A stretch of DNA of 64,000 nucleotides from Sporolactobacillus sp. STSJ-5 (GCF_024385605.1 NZ_JANFOJ010000003.1:62001-126000), one strand, 5' to 3'; positions 1-9,556 are shown, counted from the first letter of the stretch. Program-made: numbers and translations. Notes: generated by a model not told the origin, from the sequence alone.

Positions 1-1055
1 CTGATCTGATCAGCAGCATGACAATCCAGCTGATGCAGAATACAGAAGACGGCGATATTCGTGTAAAGAATGAATTGTCACGAAAAATCGACATCAATCC
101 ATATTCGCTGATGACGCGAAAGAACTGGATGTACAGCATTGTTTACAATCTCTTGCTGGACGGAAAGGGAAATAGCGTTGTCTATCCTAAAGTGGATAGC
201 GGCGGTTATATCGCAGATCTTCAGCCACTACCACCTTCACAATTCAGCTTTTGGGATACTCCGGATGGTTATCAGGTGCTTTATGGCGGCAATCGATACA
301 ACCATGATGAGGTGCTGCATTTTGTAATTAACCCGGATCCGGAACGCCCATGGATTGGACAAGGATTCCGGGTGGTCCTGAAGGATATTGTTGACAATCT
401 GAAACAGGCAAGCAAAACAAAAAATGGCTTTATGCAAGACAAATGGAAGCCATCGGTAATCATTTCGGTTGACGCGATGACCGATGAACTTTCTAGTAAA
501 GAGGGACGCGAGAAGGTTCTTCAACGGTATATTGACGATACCGGAGGCGGGAAACCGTGGATTGTACCTTCCGAACTCATAAAAGTTGATCAGGTCAAGC
601 CGTTGTCTCTTAATGACCTTGCCATTAATGACGCGGTGCAATTGGATAAACGAACGGTAGCGGGAATCTTTGGGGTGCCGGCTTTTTTCGTTGGTGTCGG
701 TGATTTTAAAAAAGACGAGTACAACGCATTTATTAATTCGCGTATTCTACCGATCGCCCAGGGAATTGTCCAGGAGCTGACACGCAAACTTCTTTACTCG
801 CCTGACCTTTATTTCCGCTTTAATCCGCGTTCGCTCTATGCATATGACATTCAACAGCTTGCCACGGTTGGTGGAGATATGTACGTGCGCGGCATCATGA
901 CCGGCAATGAGGTTCGTGATTGGCTTGGCCAGACGCCGCTTCCTGGTCTTGATGAGCTGAAAATACTTGAGAATTTTATACCAGCAAGCATGATTGGCGA
1001 TCAAAAGAAATTGAACCCTGGACAAGGAGGTGGAGGAAGTGGCGGATCGGAATAA
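1..1055 (+). CDS. Phage portal protein, HK97 family (5' end outside window)
   Basis: The portal forms the dodecameric ring at the capsid vertex through which DNA is packaged and ejected. The frame is open to the left edge (codons upstream of the ATG at 18 still read D-L-I-S-S), so the true start lies outside the window; about 350 residues are visible of a family that is usually around 400. The body has the family pattern of a Trp/Tyr-rich core, a GNSVVYP segment and the late [10 protein letters not shown]-type motif, and ends in a Gly/Ser-rich tail. It overlaps the prohead protease gene by 17 bp, the usual portal-protease-capsid order. Family assignment is from sequence pattern and context. 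Confidence 0.9.
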   Translation, partial: DLISSMTIQLMQNTEDGDIRVKNELSRKIDINPYSLMTRKNWMYSIVYNLLLDGKGNSVVYPKVDSGGYIADLQPLPPSQFSFWDTPDGYQVLYGGNRYNHDEVLHFVINPDPERPWIGQGFRVVLKDIVDNLKQASKTKNGFMQDKWKPSVIISVDAMTDELSSKEGREKVLQRYIDDTGGGKPWIVPSELIKVDQVKPLSLNDLAINDAVQLDKRTVAGIFGVPAFFVGVGDFKKDEYNAFINSRILPIAQGIVQELTRKLLYSPDLYFRFNPRSLYAYDIQQLATVGGDMYVRGIMTGNEVRDWLGQTPLPGLDELKILENFIPASMIGDQKKLNPGQGGGGSGGSE

Positions 1056-1620
1056 AAAGCAGGTGCGCACAGCAAATCTTGGTTTTAAAACAAGAGAAGC
1101 TGATGGACAGGATCCGGTGATTGAAGGATATTTTGCCGTATTCGGTCAACAGACAGAGCTGTTTCCAGGTGGATTTGAAGAGGTTGCTCCGGGCGCTTTT
1201 GATAATACGCTTGGCAATGACATTCGCGCATTGATTAACCATGACACAACGTTGGTTCTCGGCCGTAATAAAGCCGGTACACTCGAACTGAGAGCCGATG
1301 CACATGGCTTATGGGGAAGCATAAAGATCAACTCAAATGATTCGGATGCAATGAACGTCTATGAGCGCGTCAAGCGTGGCGATGTTTCACAATGCTCATT
1401 CGGATTTAACATCAACAAAGAAGATGTTGACTTTGGTGATGACGGAACGGTTAAGTGGACGCTTCGCGACATTGATCTGCAAGAAGTATCCATATGCACG
1501 TTCCCTGCCTACGAAGATACGGCGATCCAAGCGCGAAAAGCGGAAATTGAACAGCACCGCACTAAGCAACTTGAATTGAAAAAACACAATTTGAAAGAGA
1601 GGCTGAAAAAATGGCACTAA
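1039..1620 (+). CDS. Prohead protease, HK97/U35 family
   Basis: This serine protease matures the prohead by cutting the scaffold-like N-terminus of the capsid protein and then itself. About 193 residues. I take GTG at 1039 as the start because AAGGAGG at 1024-1030 lies 8 nt upstream; an in-frame GTG at 1030 overlaps that site. Visible family features are the N-terminal [10 protein letters not shown] block, a conserved His in [12 protein letters not shown] and the Ser block VSQCSFGF, which fit the His/Ser catalytic residues of the family. The C-terminus is a charged helix. It overlaps the portal gene upstream and the capsid gene downstream by 10 bp, so the three are translationally coupled. 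Confidence 0.9.
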   Translation: MADRNKKQVRTANLGFKTREADGQDPVIEGYFAVFGQQTELFPGGFEEVAPGAFDNTLGNDIRALINHDTTLVLGRNKAGTLELRADAHGLWGSIKINSNDSDAMNVYERVKRGDVSQCSFGFNINKEDVDFGDDGTVKWTLRDIDLQEVSICTFPAYEDTAIQARKAEIEQHRTKQLELKKHNLKERLKKWH

Positions 1621-2879
1621 AACAAATTATGCTGGCAAAGAAAATTCAGCAACGCAAGGCGGCACTTGAAGCTCTTACAGCAGAAGAAACAACACTCAAG
1701 ACACGTTCGGCAGAGGTCGAGCAAGCGATTGAGGAAGCGCAAACTGAAGAGGAAACCGCAGCTGTTGAAGAAGAAGTCAACAAGCTGGATACCGACAAAG
1801 CAGCCTTTGATGAGAAAAAAAGCAAACTTGAGGGCGAGATCACGCAACTTGAAACCGAACTTGAAGAGTTGAACAGCAAAGAGCCGCCAAAGCAGACGCG
1901 CTCGAACACAAGAAGCCAGGAGGGGGCAGAGGAAGGCATGAACAAATACCAGGTAAGGGAACTATTGAAGACCGGTGAATATTACAAGCGGGAAGAAGTT
2001 CGTGAGTTTTATGAGAAATTCAAAAATCTACGTGCGGTGTCGGGCGGCGAACTGACCATCCCTGAAGTCATCGTCAATCGAATCATGGACATCATGGGCG
2101 ATTTTACGACTCTGTATCCGCTCGTTGATCGGATTCAAGTCAAAGGGACAACGCGAATTCTGATTGACACGGACACAACGGCAGCATCTTGGATTGAAAT
2201 GCCTGGTGCGATTCCGACTGGTGATGTTGGCACGATCGGTGAAGTTGACTTCGATGGCTGGAAAGTCGGCAAGGTAACATTCGTTGACAATTATCTGCTG
2301 CAAGACAGCATCATTAATTTGGATACCTATGTCACGAAAAAAATTGCGCGCGCAATTGCCCTTGCTCTTGATCTTGCAATCGTTAAAGGAACCGGCGCAG
2401 CTGGCAAACAACCAGTTGGTATTATTCCACAGATTCCGGCTGGAAACAAAGCGGACGTTGTTGCAGATGAAAAATTGCTCATCAACCTGGTTAAAAAAAT
2501 TGGCTTGATTGACACTGGCCTTGATGCAGTTGGCGAAATCGTTGCTGTCGTTAAACGCAGCACTTATTATAATCGACTCGTTGAATTCAGTATTAACGTG
2601 GATTCTTCAGGCAACGTGGTTGGCAAGCTTCCAAATCTTCGTAATCCGGATCTCGTGGGTTTGCGTGTTGTATTCAATAACAACCTGGATGAAGACACAG
2701 TCCTTTTCGGGGACTTCTCCAAGTACACGCTAGTTGAGCGTGAGAGCATCACGATTGACAGCTCGAAAGAAGTTAAGTTTGTCGAAGATCAGACAGCGTT
2801 CCGTGGCAAAGGACGCTTTGACGGCAAACCGGTGAAGCCAGAAGCTTTTGCTCTTTTAACCATCACACCACAAGCCTAA
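1611..2879 (+). CDS. Major capsid protein, HK97 family
   Basis: Main shell subunit, 422 residues. Residues 1 to about 105 are a highly charged Glu/Lys-rich coiled coil of the kind that acts as an internal scaffold (delta domain) and is removed by the protease encoded just upstream. Residues from about 120 to the end have the HK97 fold signature, including a segment around VIVNRIMDIMGDFTTLYPLV and the C-terminal strands ending in a Thr-Pro-rich tail. An internal ATG at 1939 lies near the expected cleavage zone, but the full-length start fits the gene overlap better. A small gene and the connector genes follow directly. Confidence 0.92.
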   Translation: MALKQIMLAKKIQQRKAALEALTAEETTLKTRSAEVEQAIEEAQTEEETAAVEEEVNKLDTDKAAFDEKKSKLEGEITQLETELEELNSKEPPKQTRSNTRSQEGAEEGMNKYQVRELLKTGEYYKREEVREFYEKFKNLRAVSGGELTIPEVIVNRIMDIMGDFTTLYPLVDRIQVKGTTRILIDTDTTAASWIEMPGAIPTGDVGTIGEVDFDGWKVGKVTFVDNYLLQDSIINLDTYVTKKIARAIALALDLAIVKGTGAAGKQPVGIIPQIPAGNKADVVADEKLLINLVKKIGLIDTGLDAVGEIVAVVKRSTYYNRLVEFSINVDSSGNVVGKLPNLRNPDLVGLRVVFNNNLDEDTVLFGDFSKYTLVERESITIDSSKEVKFVEDQTAFRGKGRFDGKPVKPEAFALLTITPQA

Positions 2880-2893
2880 GGAGCTGATGATTG

Positions 2894-3055
2894 ATGAAGT
2901 ATGCAGTCGCGCGTCAATTTGCTGATAAGACAAGCAAGAAAATCTATCATCATGGCTCAACATATGAAACGACTAGCAAGAAACGTGCCGAAGAATTGCA
3001 GAAGGCAGGTTTCCTAGCCGGAACACCACCCGCCGCGAAAGCGGGTGATAAGTGA
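2894..3055 (+). CDS. Small phage structural-cluster protein (53 aa)
   Basis: A 53-residue protein starting at ATG 2894 behind AAGGAG at 2879-2884. It reads M-K-Y-A-V-A-R-Q-F-A-D-K and later KRAEELQKAGFLAG. It resembles the short proteins between capsid and connector genes in Bacillus siphophages (YqbF-like), which are thought to sit near the head-tail joint. Its stop codon overlaps the next ATG (TGATG at 3053-3057), which supports it being a real translated gene. Exact function is unknown. Confidence 0.75.
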   Translation: MKYAVARQFADKTSKKIYHHGSTYETTSKKRAEELQKAGFLAGTPPAAKAGDK

Positions 3056-3354
3056 TGAATGAGGGAGTAAAGACAACTCTATTAAGCTTGCTGAAGCTGG
3101 ATTTAGGCATCACGCATGAACTGCGAGATGCCTATTTTAATGGATTGCTTGATACATCAGAAAGCGAGATTGCTCGAATGGGGGCATCGCTTGATTTAAC
3201 GAAAGCAGATGATCAGATCCTGCTTGTGGATTATGCGGCTTGGTCTTATCGGAAGCGGATGGAAAATGTGCCGCTTGCTCGCAGTATCCAGTTCCGGATC
3301 CATAATCGATTAATTCAGAAGGCGGGTGCAGCTGATGCCGAGCCTGAAAGCTAG
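3055..3354 (+). CDS. Head-tail connector protein (gp6/gp15-like)
   Basis: A 99-residue, largely helical protein in the position of the HK97 gp6 / SPP1 gp15 adaptor, the ring that docks under the portal after packaging. The helical pattern with DAYFNGLLDTSESEIARMGA and the phrase DYAAWSYRKR is typical of this family. The start is ATG 3055, overlapping the preceding stop; a GTG at 3052 is also in frame. It overlaps the next gene by 20 bp. The assignment rests on motif pattern plus order. Confidence 0.8.
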   Translation: MNEGVKTTLLSLLKLDLGITHELRDAYFNGLLDTSESEIARMGASLDLTKADDQILLVDYAAWSYRKRMENVPLARSIQFRIHNRLIQKAGAADAEPES

Positions 3355-3685
3355 TGTCGGTGATCCGCGGAATATATCACTTGACGATGTATGTAAACTC
3401 ATTGATGTAGTCACGACAGAGGATGAACTTGGACAACCTATCGAGTTTGAAAAACCCAGACAAATATTCTGTTCACGAATAAGCGTTTCCCGTGCAGAGT
3501 TCGCCGCGGCGGGTCAGGTCGGGTTAAAAGCACAATTGGTCCTTGTGGTAGATTCGGATGAGTATGATGGTGAAGATCGAGTGGACTACATAGAAAAGCG
3601 GTATTCCATTTATCGAGATTTCATGCGCTCGGACGGATATACGGAACTGTATTGCGAGGTGAAGAGCGGTGCCTATAAAGCTTAA
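3335..3685 (+). CDS. Head-tail adaptor / head closure protein (SPP1 gp16-like)
   Basis: A 116-residue protein starting at ATG 3335 inside the end of the connector gene. It has the head-closure pattern: an N-terminal strand, DELGQPIEFEKPRQIFCS, and later YIEKRYSIYRDFMRSDGYTE. Such proteins form the stopper or adaptor ring that seals the packaged head and joins the tail. It overlaps the HK97-gp10-like gene by 17 bp. I chose the ATG over an upstream in-frame GTG at 3326 because no ribosome site suits the GTG better. Confidence 0.8.
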   Translation: MPSLKASVGDPRNISLDDVCKLIDVVTTEDELGQPIEFEKPRQIFCSRISVSRAEFAAAGQVGLKAQLVLVVDSDEYDGEDRVDYIEKRYSIYRDFMRSDGYTELYCEVKSGAYKA

Positions 3686-4031
3686 TCAGCTTACAAATGA
3701 AATTGCTCGTGCTCTGTCAGAGTACTCCGATGAAGTTGAGGACAAGCTCAACAAGGATAAAGACAACATTTCAAAGGAAGCCGTTTCAGAGTTGAAAGCA
3801 GCCAGTCCAACTCGAACCGGTGACTATGCTAAGAATTGGGCTAGAAAAAAGACTGCATTTGGTTATGTCGTCTATAACCGCGCACCAACTTACCGATTGA
3901 CACATCTACTCGAACGAGGGCACATGAATCGAGACGGTAGCCGAACGGCACCGCGTGTGCATATTGCACCGGTTGAAGAAAAAGTAATTGATAACTTCAC
4001 TAAAGCGGCAGAGAAAGCGGTGAAGGGATGA
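3669..4031 (+). CDS. Tail completion protein, HK97 gp10 family
   Basis: A 120-residue protein with GTG start at 3669, preceded by GAGGTGAAG. It has the gp10-family core: helical N-terminus, the S-P-T-R-T-G-D-Y motif followed by a basic strand, and the typical RLTHLLERGHM then R-V-H-I-A-P-V-E. Members are head-tail joining or tail-completion factors. It overlaps the next gene by 4 bp (ATGA-type). Confidence 0.88.
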   Translation: MPIKLNQLTNEIARALSEYSDEVEDKLNKDKDNISKEAVSELKAASPTRTGDYAKNWARKKTAFGYVVYNRAPTYRLTHLLERGHMNRDGSRTAPRVHIAPVEEKVIDNFTKAAEKAVKG

Positions 4032-4360
4032 CACTTGCAGAACTGAAAACGATGCTCTTACAAACCGGGTACCCGGTTTTTTATCATCACTGGAAGAAAT
4101 CGACGCAATATCCAGAGTGTCCGCCACCGCCCTTTATTTGCTATTTATCTGCGGAATCAAACCATTTTATGGCTGATGGGAAGGTCTATCAAAGGGTTCC
4201 GGGAATAACTGTAGAGCTTTATACAGATAAAAAGGACTTGGCTGCGGAATCAGCGATTGAACAGTTGCTGGATGATAACGAGATACCTTACCAGGATGAT
4301 GAGGTATGGATTGAAGATGAACAGCTATATGAAAAAACATATGATTTGGAGTTGATATAA
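4028..4360 (+). CDS. Phage tail terminator-like protein
   Basis: A 110-residue protein in the slot used by tail terminator proteins (gpU / SPP1 gp17 type), which cap the tail tube and bind the head connector. The sequence has an N-terminal helix, the Pro-rich stretch YPECPPPPFICY and a strand with VELYTDKKDLAAESAIEQLL, a layout shared by small tail proteins of Gram-positive siphophages. The next gene is the tail tube protein. Function is inferred mainly from position. Confidence 0.65.
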   Translation: MTLAELKTMLLQTGYPVFYHHWKKSTQYPECPPPPFICYLSAESNHFMADGKVYQRVPGITVELYTDKKDLAAESAIEQLLDDNEIPYQDDEVWIEDEQLYEKTYDLELI

Positions 4361-4361
4361 A

Positions 4362-5177
4362 ATGCCGAAAAAAAATAAAGTGCGCTATGGGCTGAAAAAT
4401 GTACATTACGCAATCATCACGGAAAATGCTGACGGAACACTAACGTTCGGCATTCCGGTTCCGTGGAAAGGCGCTGTTAATTTATCGCTTGAAGCGCAGG
4501 GTGATCCTGCTGAGTTTTATGCGGATGATGGCCTTTATTTCAATGTACCCGTGAATAACGGCTATGATGGCGAACTTGAAATGGCTCTCATTCCCGATGA
4601 ATTTAGAACAGAGGTTCTAGCGGAATTGTTAGCAAATGGCGTTCAAGTGGAAGACGGAAACGCAAAGGGTTATAAGAAGTTTGCGCTATTGTTCGAATTC
4701 GACGGAGATGTAAAATCGATCAGACATGTGATCTATTACTGCTCGGCATCACGGCCAACAGAAGAAGGCGGTACGGTCGAAGATTCTATCGAACCACAGA
4801 CAACAACGCTGAATTTCCAAGCCCGTAAGCGTCCAGATAATGGACTGGTTAAGGCACGTTGCACAGAAGATGCAGCGGATGCAATCTACAACGGCTGGTA
4901 TGATTCGGTATTTGAACCGACAACCGTTTTGGCTACTGGCGTAACGATTGTACCAGAGACAGTTAATCTGGCTGTCGATGCAATCCAACAGTTAGCAGCA
5001 ACGGTTAGTCCGGCTAATGTGACAAACCGAAATGTTGTATATCTGTCGAGTGATCCGTCTATTGCAACAGTATCGGATGCCGGTCTTATCACTGGGGTCG
5101 CTGCCGGTTCTGCAACGATCACAGCTAAAACAGCAGACGGAAGTTTTTCTGACACTTGTATCGTAACGGTTGCATAA
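4362..5177 (+). CDS. Major tail protein with C-terminal Big2 (Ig-like) domain
   Basis: Tail tube subunit, 271 residues. Residues 1 to about 185 have the phi13/TP901-type tail protein pattern (start KVRYGLKNVHYAI, then GDPAEFYADDGLYF). Residues about 190-271 form a bacterial Ig-like group 2 domain, recognisable by V-A-T-V-S-D-A-G-L-I-T-G-V-A-A-G-S-A-T-I. Such domains decorate the outside of tail tubes and are thought to aid loose binding to cell-surface glycans. The chaperone gene begins 15 bp downstream. Confidence 0.88.
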   Translation: MPKKNKVRYGLKNVHYAIITENADGTLTFGIPVPWKGAVNLSLEAQGDPAEFYADDGLYFNVPVNNGYDGELEMALIPDEFRTEVLAELLANGVQVEDGNAKGYKKFALLFEFDGDVKSIRHVIYYCSASRPTEEGGTVEDSIEPQTTTLNFQARKRPDNGLVKARCTEDAADAIYNGWYDSVFEPTTVLATGVTIVPETVNLAVDAIQQLAATVSPANVTNRNVVYLSSDPSIATVSDAGLITGVAAGSATITAKTADGSFSDTCIVTVA

Positions 5178-5191
5178 GGAGTTGAATCATT

Positions 5192-5596
5192 TTGGAAAAG
5201 ACAATTACAGTTTCCGGGAAACAAGTGCGTCTAAAAACTTCAGGCGCATTTCCTTTGCGTTTTAAAGCACAATTTCATAAAGACTACTTCAAGGAACTGA
5301 CCAAGTTGGTTCCTTTGCTAGATGTTTACGAAAAAGTGAATAAAAGCAAAAGTAAAAAAAGTGAACTACAGGGCGCTGTTGATGCCATTGATCTTCTCGA
5401 CTTTGACCTGCTTTACAACATCGTTTGGACGATGGCAAAAACTGCAGATCCCAAAATTCCCGAGCCTTTTGAATGGCTGGACCAGTTTGAGTCGTTCCCT
5501 ATCATTGATGTTTTGCCACAAGTGCAGGAAATGTTGACGGCGATGATCACTACGGAAAAAAACTCATTAGCAGCGAATCAGGCGGCGAACCATTAA
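5192..5596 (+). CDS. Tail assembly chaperone, short form (gpG-like)
   Basis: A 134-residue helical protein between the tail tube and tape measure genes, the fixed position of tail assembly chaperones that coat the tape measure before tube polymerisation. The start is TTG 5192, with AAGGAG at 5177-5182 about 9 nt upstream. Translation in this frame ends at 5596, 33 nt after a perfect slippery heptamer, so this is the zero-frame product and the longer frameshift product is listed separately. Confidence 0.85.
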   Translation: MEKTITVSGKQVRLKTSGAFPLRFKAQFHKDYFKELTKLVPLLDVYEKVNKSKSKKSELQGAVDAIDLLDFDLLYNIVWTMAKTADPKIPEPFEWLDQFESFPIIDVLPQVQEMLTAMITTEKNSLAANQAANH

Positions 5597-5772
5597 CCAC
5601 TGATTCGCTGCTTTTTATGGCTTATAAAACAGGCCTGAGAAGGGCGGACATCGATGACATGGATATTGGCCAAATGATGGATTACATCGATGAGTACATT
5701 AAAAATACGAATTCGAAGAAAAAATCAAGTAATAAAAGACAGGCAAAGCAAAAAGATTTTGATAATTTTTAA
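5192..5772 (+). CDS. Tail assembly chaperone, -1 frameshift fusion (gpGT-like)
   Basis: A -1 slip at A_AAA_AAC (5557-5563) moves ribosomes into a frame that stays open to TAA at 5770-5772, adding about 69 residues. The extension begins K-L-I-S-S-E-S-G-G-E-P-L-T-T-D and continues with MAYKTGLRRADIDDMDIGQM, a typical chaperone C-terminal domain, before a basic tail. The zero-frame codons are GAA AAA AAC, the ideal arrangement for tandem slippage. No separate start with a good ribosome site serves the second frame. The ratio of G to GT controls tape measure chaperoning in related phages; the frameshift itself is inferred. Confidence 0.85.
5557..5563 (+). promoter_or_regulatory. Programmed -1 ribosomal frameshift site, A AAA AAC
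   Basis: The heptamer is in phase with the chaperone frame (GAA-AAA-AAC, codons starting 5555, 5558 and 5561). The -1 frame downstream encodes the expected second chaperone domain, whereas the zero frame ends at 5596. A possible stimulatory stem downstream was not established. Confidence 0.85.
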
Positions 5773-5814
5773 GTCCCTCAGGGGGCTTTTATTTTTTATT
5801 TGGGAGGTGAGAAG

Positions 5815-8715
5815 ATGGCGAGCAGAATTAAAGGGATAACAATTGAAATAGACGGAAATACGACCGGTCTTGAAAAGGCGCTGCAAAGTGTAAATAGTCA
5901 GGCACGGTCGATGCAAGGACAACTGAATGACGTAAATCGTTTGTTGAAATTTAATCCGGGAAATGTCACGCTGCTCGCTCAAAAACAAAAGCTTCTCGCC
6001 TCCCAAGTTGAAAATACGAAGGATAAGCTTAATCAGCTGAAACAGGCTGAATCACAGGTTCAGAAGCAATTCGCAGAAGGCAAGATCAGCGAAAAGCAAT
6101 ACCAAGCCTTCCAGCGTGAAATTGTGGCAACAGAAGGAAAGCTTGAACATTTCAAGGGACAATTAGCGGAAGCAAGTGCCGCTTTGAAAGCTAATGGTTC
6201 CGTTGCTCACCAAGTTGCAAAAGACTATCAAGAGTCGTTTGACGATGCTAAAAAGTCGATGAACAACACATTCGATGGATTGAAAACGGCTGGGAAAACA
6301 GTAACTGCAGCGGGTGCAGGTATAGCGGCCGGACTTGGTTTTGCAGTCAAATCGGCTGCTGATTTTGACCAGGCTATGGCCAATGCTTACGCTGTTATGG
6401 CTCCTGATGAAGTAAATAAATTTAAAGGTGCGCTGAAAGACCTGGCTGTACAAATGGGCGCAGAAACAAAGTATAGCGGAAAAGAAGCGGCTGAAGGCAT
6501 CGGAGAACTTCTTAAAGCGGGTGTCAGTGTCACGGACGTAATTCATGGAGGTTTAAAGGGCGCATTGTCACTAGCAACAGCTGGGGACCTCAGCCTTGCT
6601 GATTCAGCTCAAATTGCATCCACTGCACTTAACGCTTTCAAAAATGATAATTTGTCCGTATCTAAAGCGGCAGACATTTTAGCAGGTGCGGCAAATGCAT
6701 CGGCTACAGATGTGTCTGAATTGCAGTATGGGCTTAGCATGGTATCTGCTGTGGCTTCAGGTGTTGGTTGGAGCTTTAAAGATACGACGACTGCGCTTGC
6801 TGAGTTTGCCCAAAATGGGTTGCGTGGCAGCGATGCAGGTACGTCTCTAAAGACAATGTTATTAAACCTTCAGCCAGCTACGGATAAAGCGGCCGGAAAG
6901 ATGAAAGATCTTGGCATCATAACAAAAGATGGGAACAATCTTTTTATCGATTCAAAGGGGAATTTCAAGGGATTAGCTGAGGTTTCTCAGATTTTACAGG
7001 ATCATCTCGGCGGGTTAACAAAGGCCCAGCAGCAAGCAGCGCTAAAAACTATGTTCGGTACCGATGCAGTACGAGCGGCGAACATCATGATGAATGAAGG
7101 GGCAAAGGGCGCCACTAATATGGCAACTGCCATGGGCAAGGTTTCAGCTGATGACGTGGCTGCACAGAAAATGAATACGTTAAAAGGCGCTATCGAGTTG
7201 TTGAAAGGTTCTCTGGAAACCGCAGCCCAAACCATAGGGGATGCACTCCTTCCGGCTTTACGTGTGCTGGTTGGTGCGGTTCAGGGACTTGTCGATAAGT
7301 TCAACTCACTGCCTAAAGGCATGCAGTCTTTTATTGCGATTGGTGCGGCAGTGGCCGCAGCCCTTGCTCTGATAATCGGTCCGATTTTGCTGTTGATTGG
7401 TTTTCTCCCTGCAATTGCTGCAGGATTTGCGATGCTCGCGGGTCCAGTCGGTGCGGTGATTGGCATTGTTGCACTGGTTGTGGCAGCAATTATCGGTTTG
7501 GTTGCGATTATCAAGAATCTATGGCAAACAAACGAACAGTTCCGAGATAACGTGATGACGATATGGAAGGGGATCCAGGCCATTTTTCAGGCTGTTATGC
7601 CGGCGATTACGGCGATCGTTAAAGTTGCGTGGTTCTTGATAAAATCAATCATCGTCAGCGTGCTTGATGCGGTTAAAAACGTGATCTCTGGAGCAGTAGG
7701 TGTGATAGCAAATATTTTCAAACTGTTCGGATCTCTGTTAACTGGTAATTGGAAAGGTGCTTGGGATGCGATTAAAGGCTTGCTTCAAAGCGCTGTTCAG
7801 TTGATTTGGGGCATTGTTAACTTGTATTTTGTTGGAAAGCTTCTCGCTCCGTTACGCGCATTTGGACCTGCAGCAAAAAGTATCTTGCAAGCAATATGGG
7901 GGGCAATCAAGGGCATCTTTACAGGCGGAGTTGGAGCTATTCGCGGGTTTGTAGAAGGCGGATTTAACCTGATTAGGAGTGTCATTTCAAATGTAATGAA
8001 TGGTGTTCGTAGCGTGATCTCGACTGTGTGGAATTTTATCAGGGGGAATATATCCGGTGCAGTGAGCAGTGCGCGTAGTGCAGTCAGTGGGGCTTTTAAT
8101 GCAATTCGTAGTGTGGTAAGCAGTGTTATGGGCGGCATAAAAGGAGCGGTTTCCAGAGGGTGGAACGCAGCGGTTAGCTTTTTAAAGGGTATCAATCTAG
8201 CATCAATCGGTAAAAACATCATTCGGGGGCTAATTAACGGGATCGGATCGATGATGGGTGCGATCACGGACAAGATTAAATCAATTGCAGGAAACATTAC
8301 GGGTGGAATTAAAAAAGCTCTTGGCATTCACTCTCCGTCACGTGTGATGCGTGATGAAGTCGGCAAAATGGTAGGGGCTGGCCTCCAAGTCGGTATGTTA
8401 GATTCTCTTAAAGGAATAGGCCAAGCCGCTGATCAAATGGCCAATGCATCGATCCCAAATGTTCCTGACGTTGCATCCGTTAATTCTACTACCTCAGGTG
8501 GCACTGGAGGTTCATCCGCTGTCTTCGGATCATCTTCCGATGGCATAGCTAAGCTATTATCAGCACAATTGGATATGGCTCAGCAACAGATCGACTTACT
8601 CATGAAACTGCTGCTGAAAAGCAACGATGTAGTGATTGACCAGGATGCACTTGAATCGGTTATCAGCCGCCGTCAAGCACAAAGATACAATGCCGCGGCA
8701 TACATGGGGGGCTGA
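5815..8715 (+). CDS. Tail tape measure protein
   Basis: A 966-residue protein that sets tail length and is ejected into the host membrane. ATG 5815 is chosen because GGGAGGTGAG at 5802-5811 sits just upstream; the in-frame TTG at 5800 overlaps that site. Residues 1-160 are coiled coil rich in Gln and Lys. A TP901-type tape measure core follows (about 160-400, ADFDQAMANAYAVMAPDE and later NGLRGSDAGTSLKTMLLN). A hydrophobic multi-helix zone lies at about 500-570, then repeated Gly/Val/Ile segments. The C-terminus carries the conserved LGIHSPSRVMRDEVGKMV motif. At about 1 kb per 10 nm the gene predicts a tail well over 100 nm. Confidence 0.95.
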   Translation: MASRIKGITIEIDGNTTGLEKALQSVNSQARSMQGQLNDVNRLLKFNPGNVTLLAQKQKLLASQVENTKDKLNQLKQAESQVQKQFAEGKISEKQYQAFQREIVATEGKLEHFKGQLAEASAALKANGSVAHQVAKDYQESFDDAKKSMNNTFDGLKTAGKTVTAAGAGIAAGLGFAVKSAADFDQAMANAYAVMAPDEVNKFKGALKDLAVQMGAETKYSGKEAAEGIGELLKAGVSVTDVIHGGLKGALSLATAGDLSLADSAQIASTALNAFKNDNLSVSKAADILAGAANASATDVSELQYGLSMVSAVASGVGWSFKDTTTALAEFAQNGLRGSDAGTSLKTMLLNLQPATDKAAGKMKDLGIITKDGNNLFIDSKGNFKGLAEVSQILQDHLGGLTKAQQQAALKTMFGTDAVRAANIMMNEGAKGATNMATAMGKVSADDVAAQKMNTLKGAIELLKGSLETAAQTIGDALLPALRVLVGAVQGLVDKFNSLPKGMQSFIAIGAAVAAALALIIGPILLLIGFLPAIAAGFAMLAGPVGAVIGIVALVVAAIIGLVAIIKNLWQTNEQFRDNVMTIWKGIQAIFQAVMPAITAIVKVAWFLIKSIIVSVLDAVKNVISGAVGVIANIFKLFGSLLTGNWKGAWDAIKGLLQSAVQLIWGIVNLYFVGKLLAPLRAFGPAAKSILQAIWGAIKGIFTGGVGAIRGFVEGGFNLIRSVISNVMNGVRSVISTVWNFIRGNISGAVSSARSAVSGAFNAIRSVVSSVMGGIKGAVSRGWNAAVSFLKGINLASIGKNIIRGLINGIGSMMGAITDKIKSIAGNITGGIKKALGIHSPSRVMRDEVGKMVGAGLQVGMLDSLKGIGQAADQMANASIPNVPDVASVNSTTSGGTGGSSAVFGSSSDGIAKLLSAQLDMAQQQIDLLMKLLLKSNDVVIDQDALESVISRRQAQRYNAAAYMGG

Positions 8716-8719
8716 TCGC

Positions 8720-9544
8720 ATGCGGGAAACTCTAATTATTGAAAAAAAAGATGGAACAAAGTTGGAAATCAATGAAATCAAAGGTGCCCATCTTATCAGC
8801 GTTGATGATCAAGGTCCGCAACCCGTTACAGAGTACACGCAACTCGTTGGTGTAGATGGTCAAAGAGATAACGGTACTACTTTTGGACTAAGAGTGATTC
8901 AAGCAACTTTTTTATTTGACGGGATTGATCGATGGGATTATACGTTAGCCACTCGTGAAATTTGGTCAAAGCTATTCGATTATGATGCCTACTACATTAC
9001 ATGGACACGCATGCCAGGAATTCGCTACCTCGTTCACTGCAGGCCGTTTCAATTCACTAAGGTAAGTTATGGAGCGGGATCGTTTACAGTTGAATTTGAG
9101 GCGCCTAGGGGTTTTGGTGAGAGCATCGGGCGTACGGATCTAGATCCGATCAATATGCAGTCCGATAAATACCAGATGATTGGGCAGGGTTTCCCCATCA
9201 ATGAGGATTTGATTTATACACATAAGGAAAACAGTTTTCGTATTTTTAATGCGGGATCGATTCGAATCAATCCACGGTTCCAATTTTTATTAATTCGCCT
9301 TAAAGGTACCGGTTCACCAACTTTGACGAATCGAACAACCGGTGAGGTTTTTAAATACAATCAAACGCTTGGAGATTCTGAAGAGTTGATCATTGAAGGT
9401 GTATATCCGAAGCTTAACGGAGTAAATTGCGGTCGTGATACCAATCATGGACTGATCAGCCTAGCGCCTGGATGGAATGACATGGATCTTACTGGATTAA
9501 ACAATCCTGAATCTACTTTTGGCTTTTATTTTCTGTACAAATAG
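8720..9544 (+). CDS. Distal tail protein (Dit family)
   Basis: The Dit hexamer links the tail tube to the baseplate or adhesion device. The 274-residue frame starts at ATG 8720, behind a GGGGGG ribosome site at the end of the tape measure gene. The N-terminal half shows the Dit/siphovirus tail component pattern (YTQLVGVDGQRDNGTTFG and W-D-Y-T-L-A-T-R-E-I), and the C-terminal galectin-like half follows. It lies between the tape measure and Tal genes, as expected. Confidence 0.9.
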   Translation: MRETLIIEKKDGTKLEINEIKGAHLISVDDQGPQPVTEYTQLVGVDGQRDNGTTFGLRVIQATFLFDGIDRWDYTLATREIWSKLFDYDAYYITWTRMPGIRYLVHCRPFQFTKVSYGAGSFTVEFEAPRGFGESIGRTDLDPINMQSDKYQMIGQGFPINEDLIYTHKENSFRIFNAGSIRINPRFQFLLIRLKGTGSPTLTNRTTGEVFKYNQTLGDSEELIIEGVYPKLNGVNCGRDTNHGLISLAPGWNDMDLTGLNNPESTFGFYFLYK

Positions 9545-9556
9545 GAGGTGATCGCG

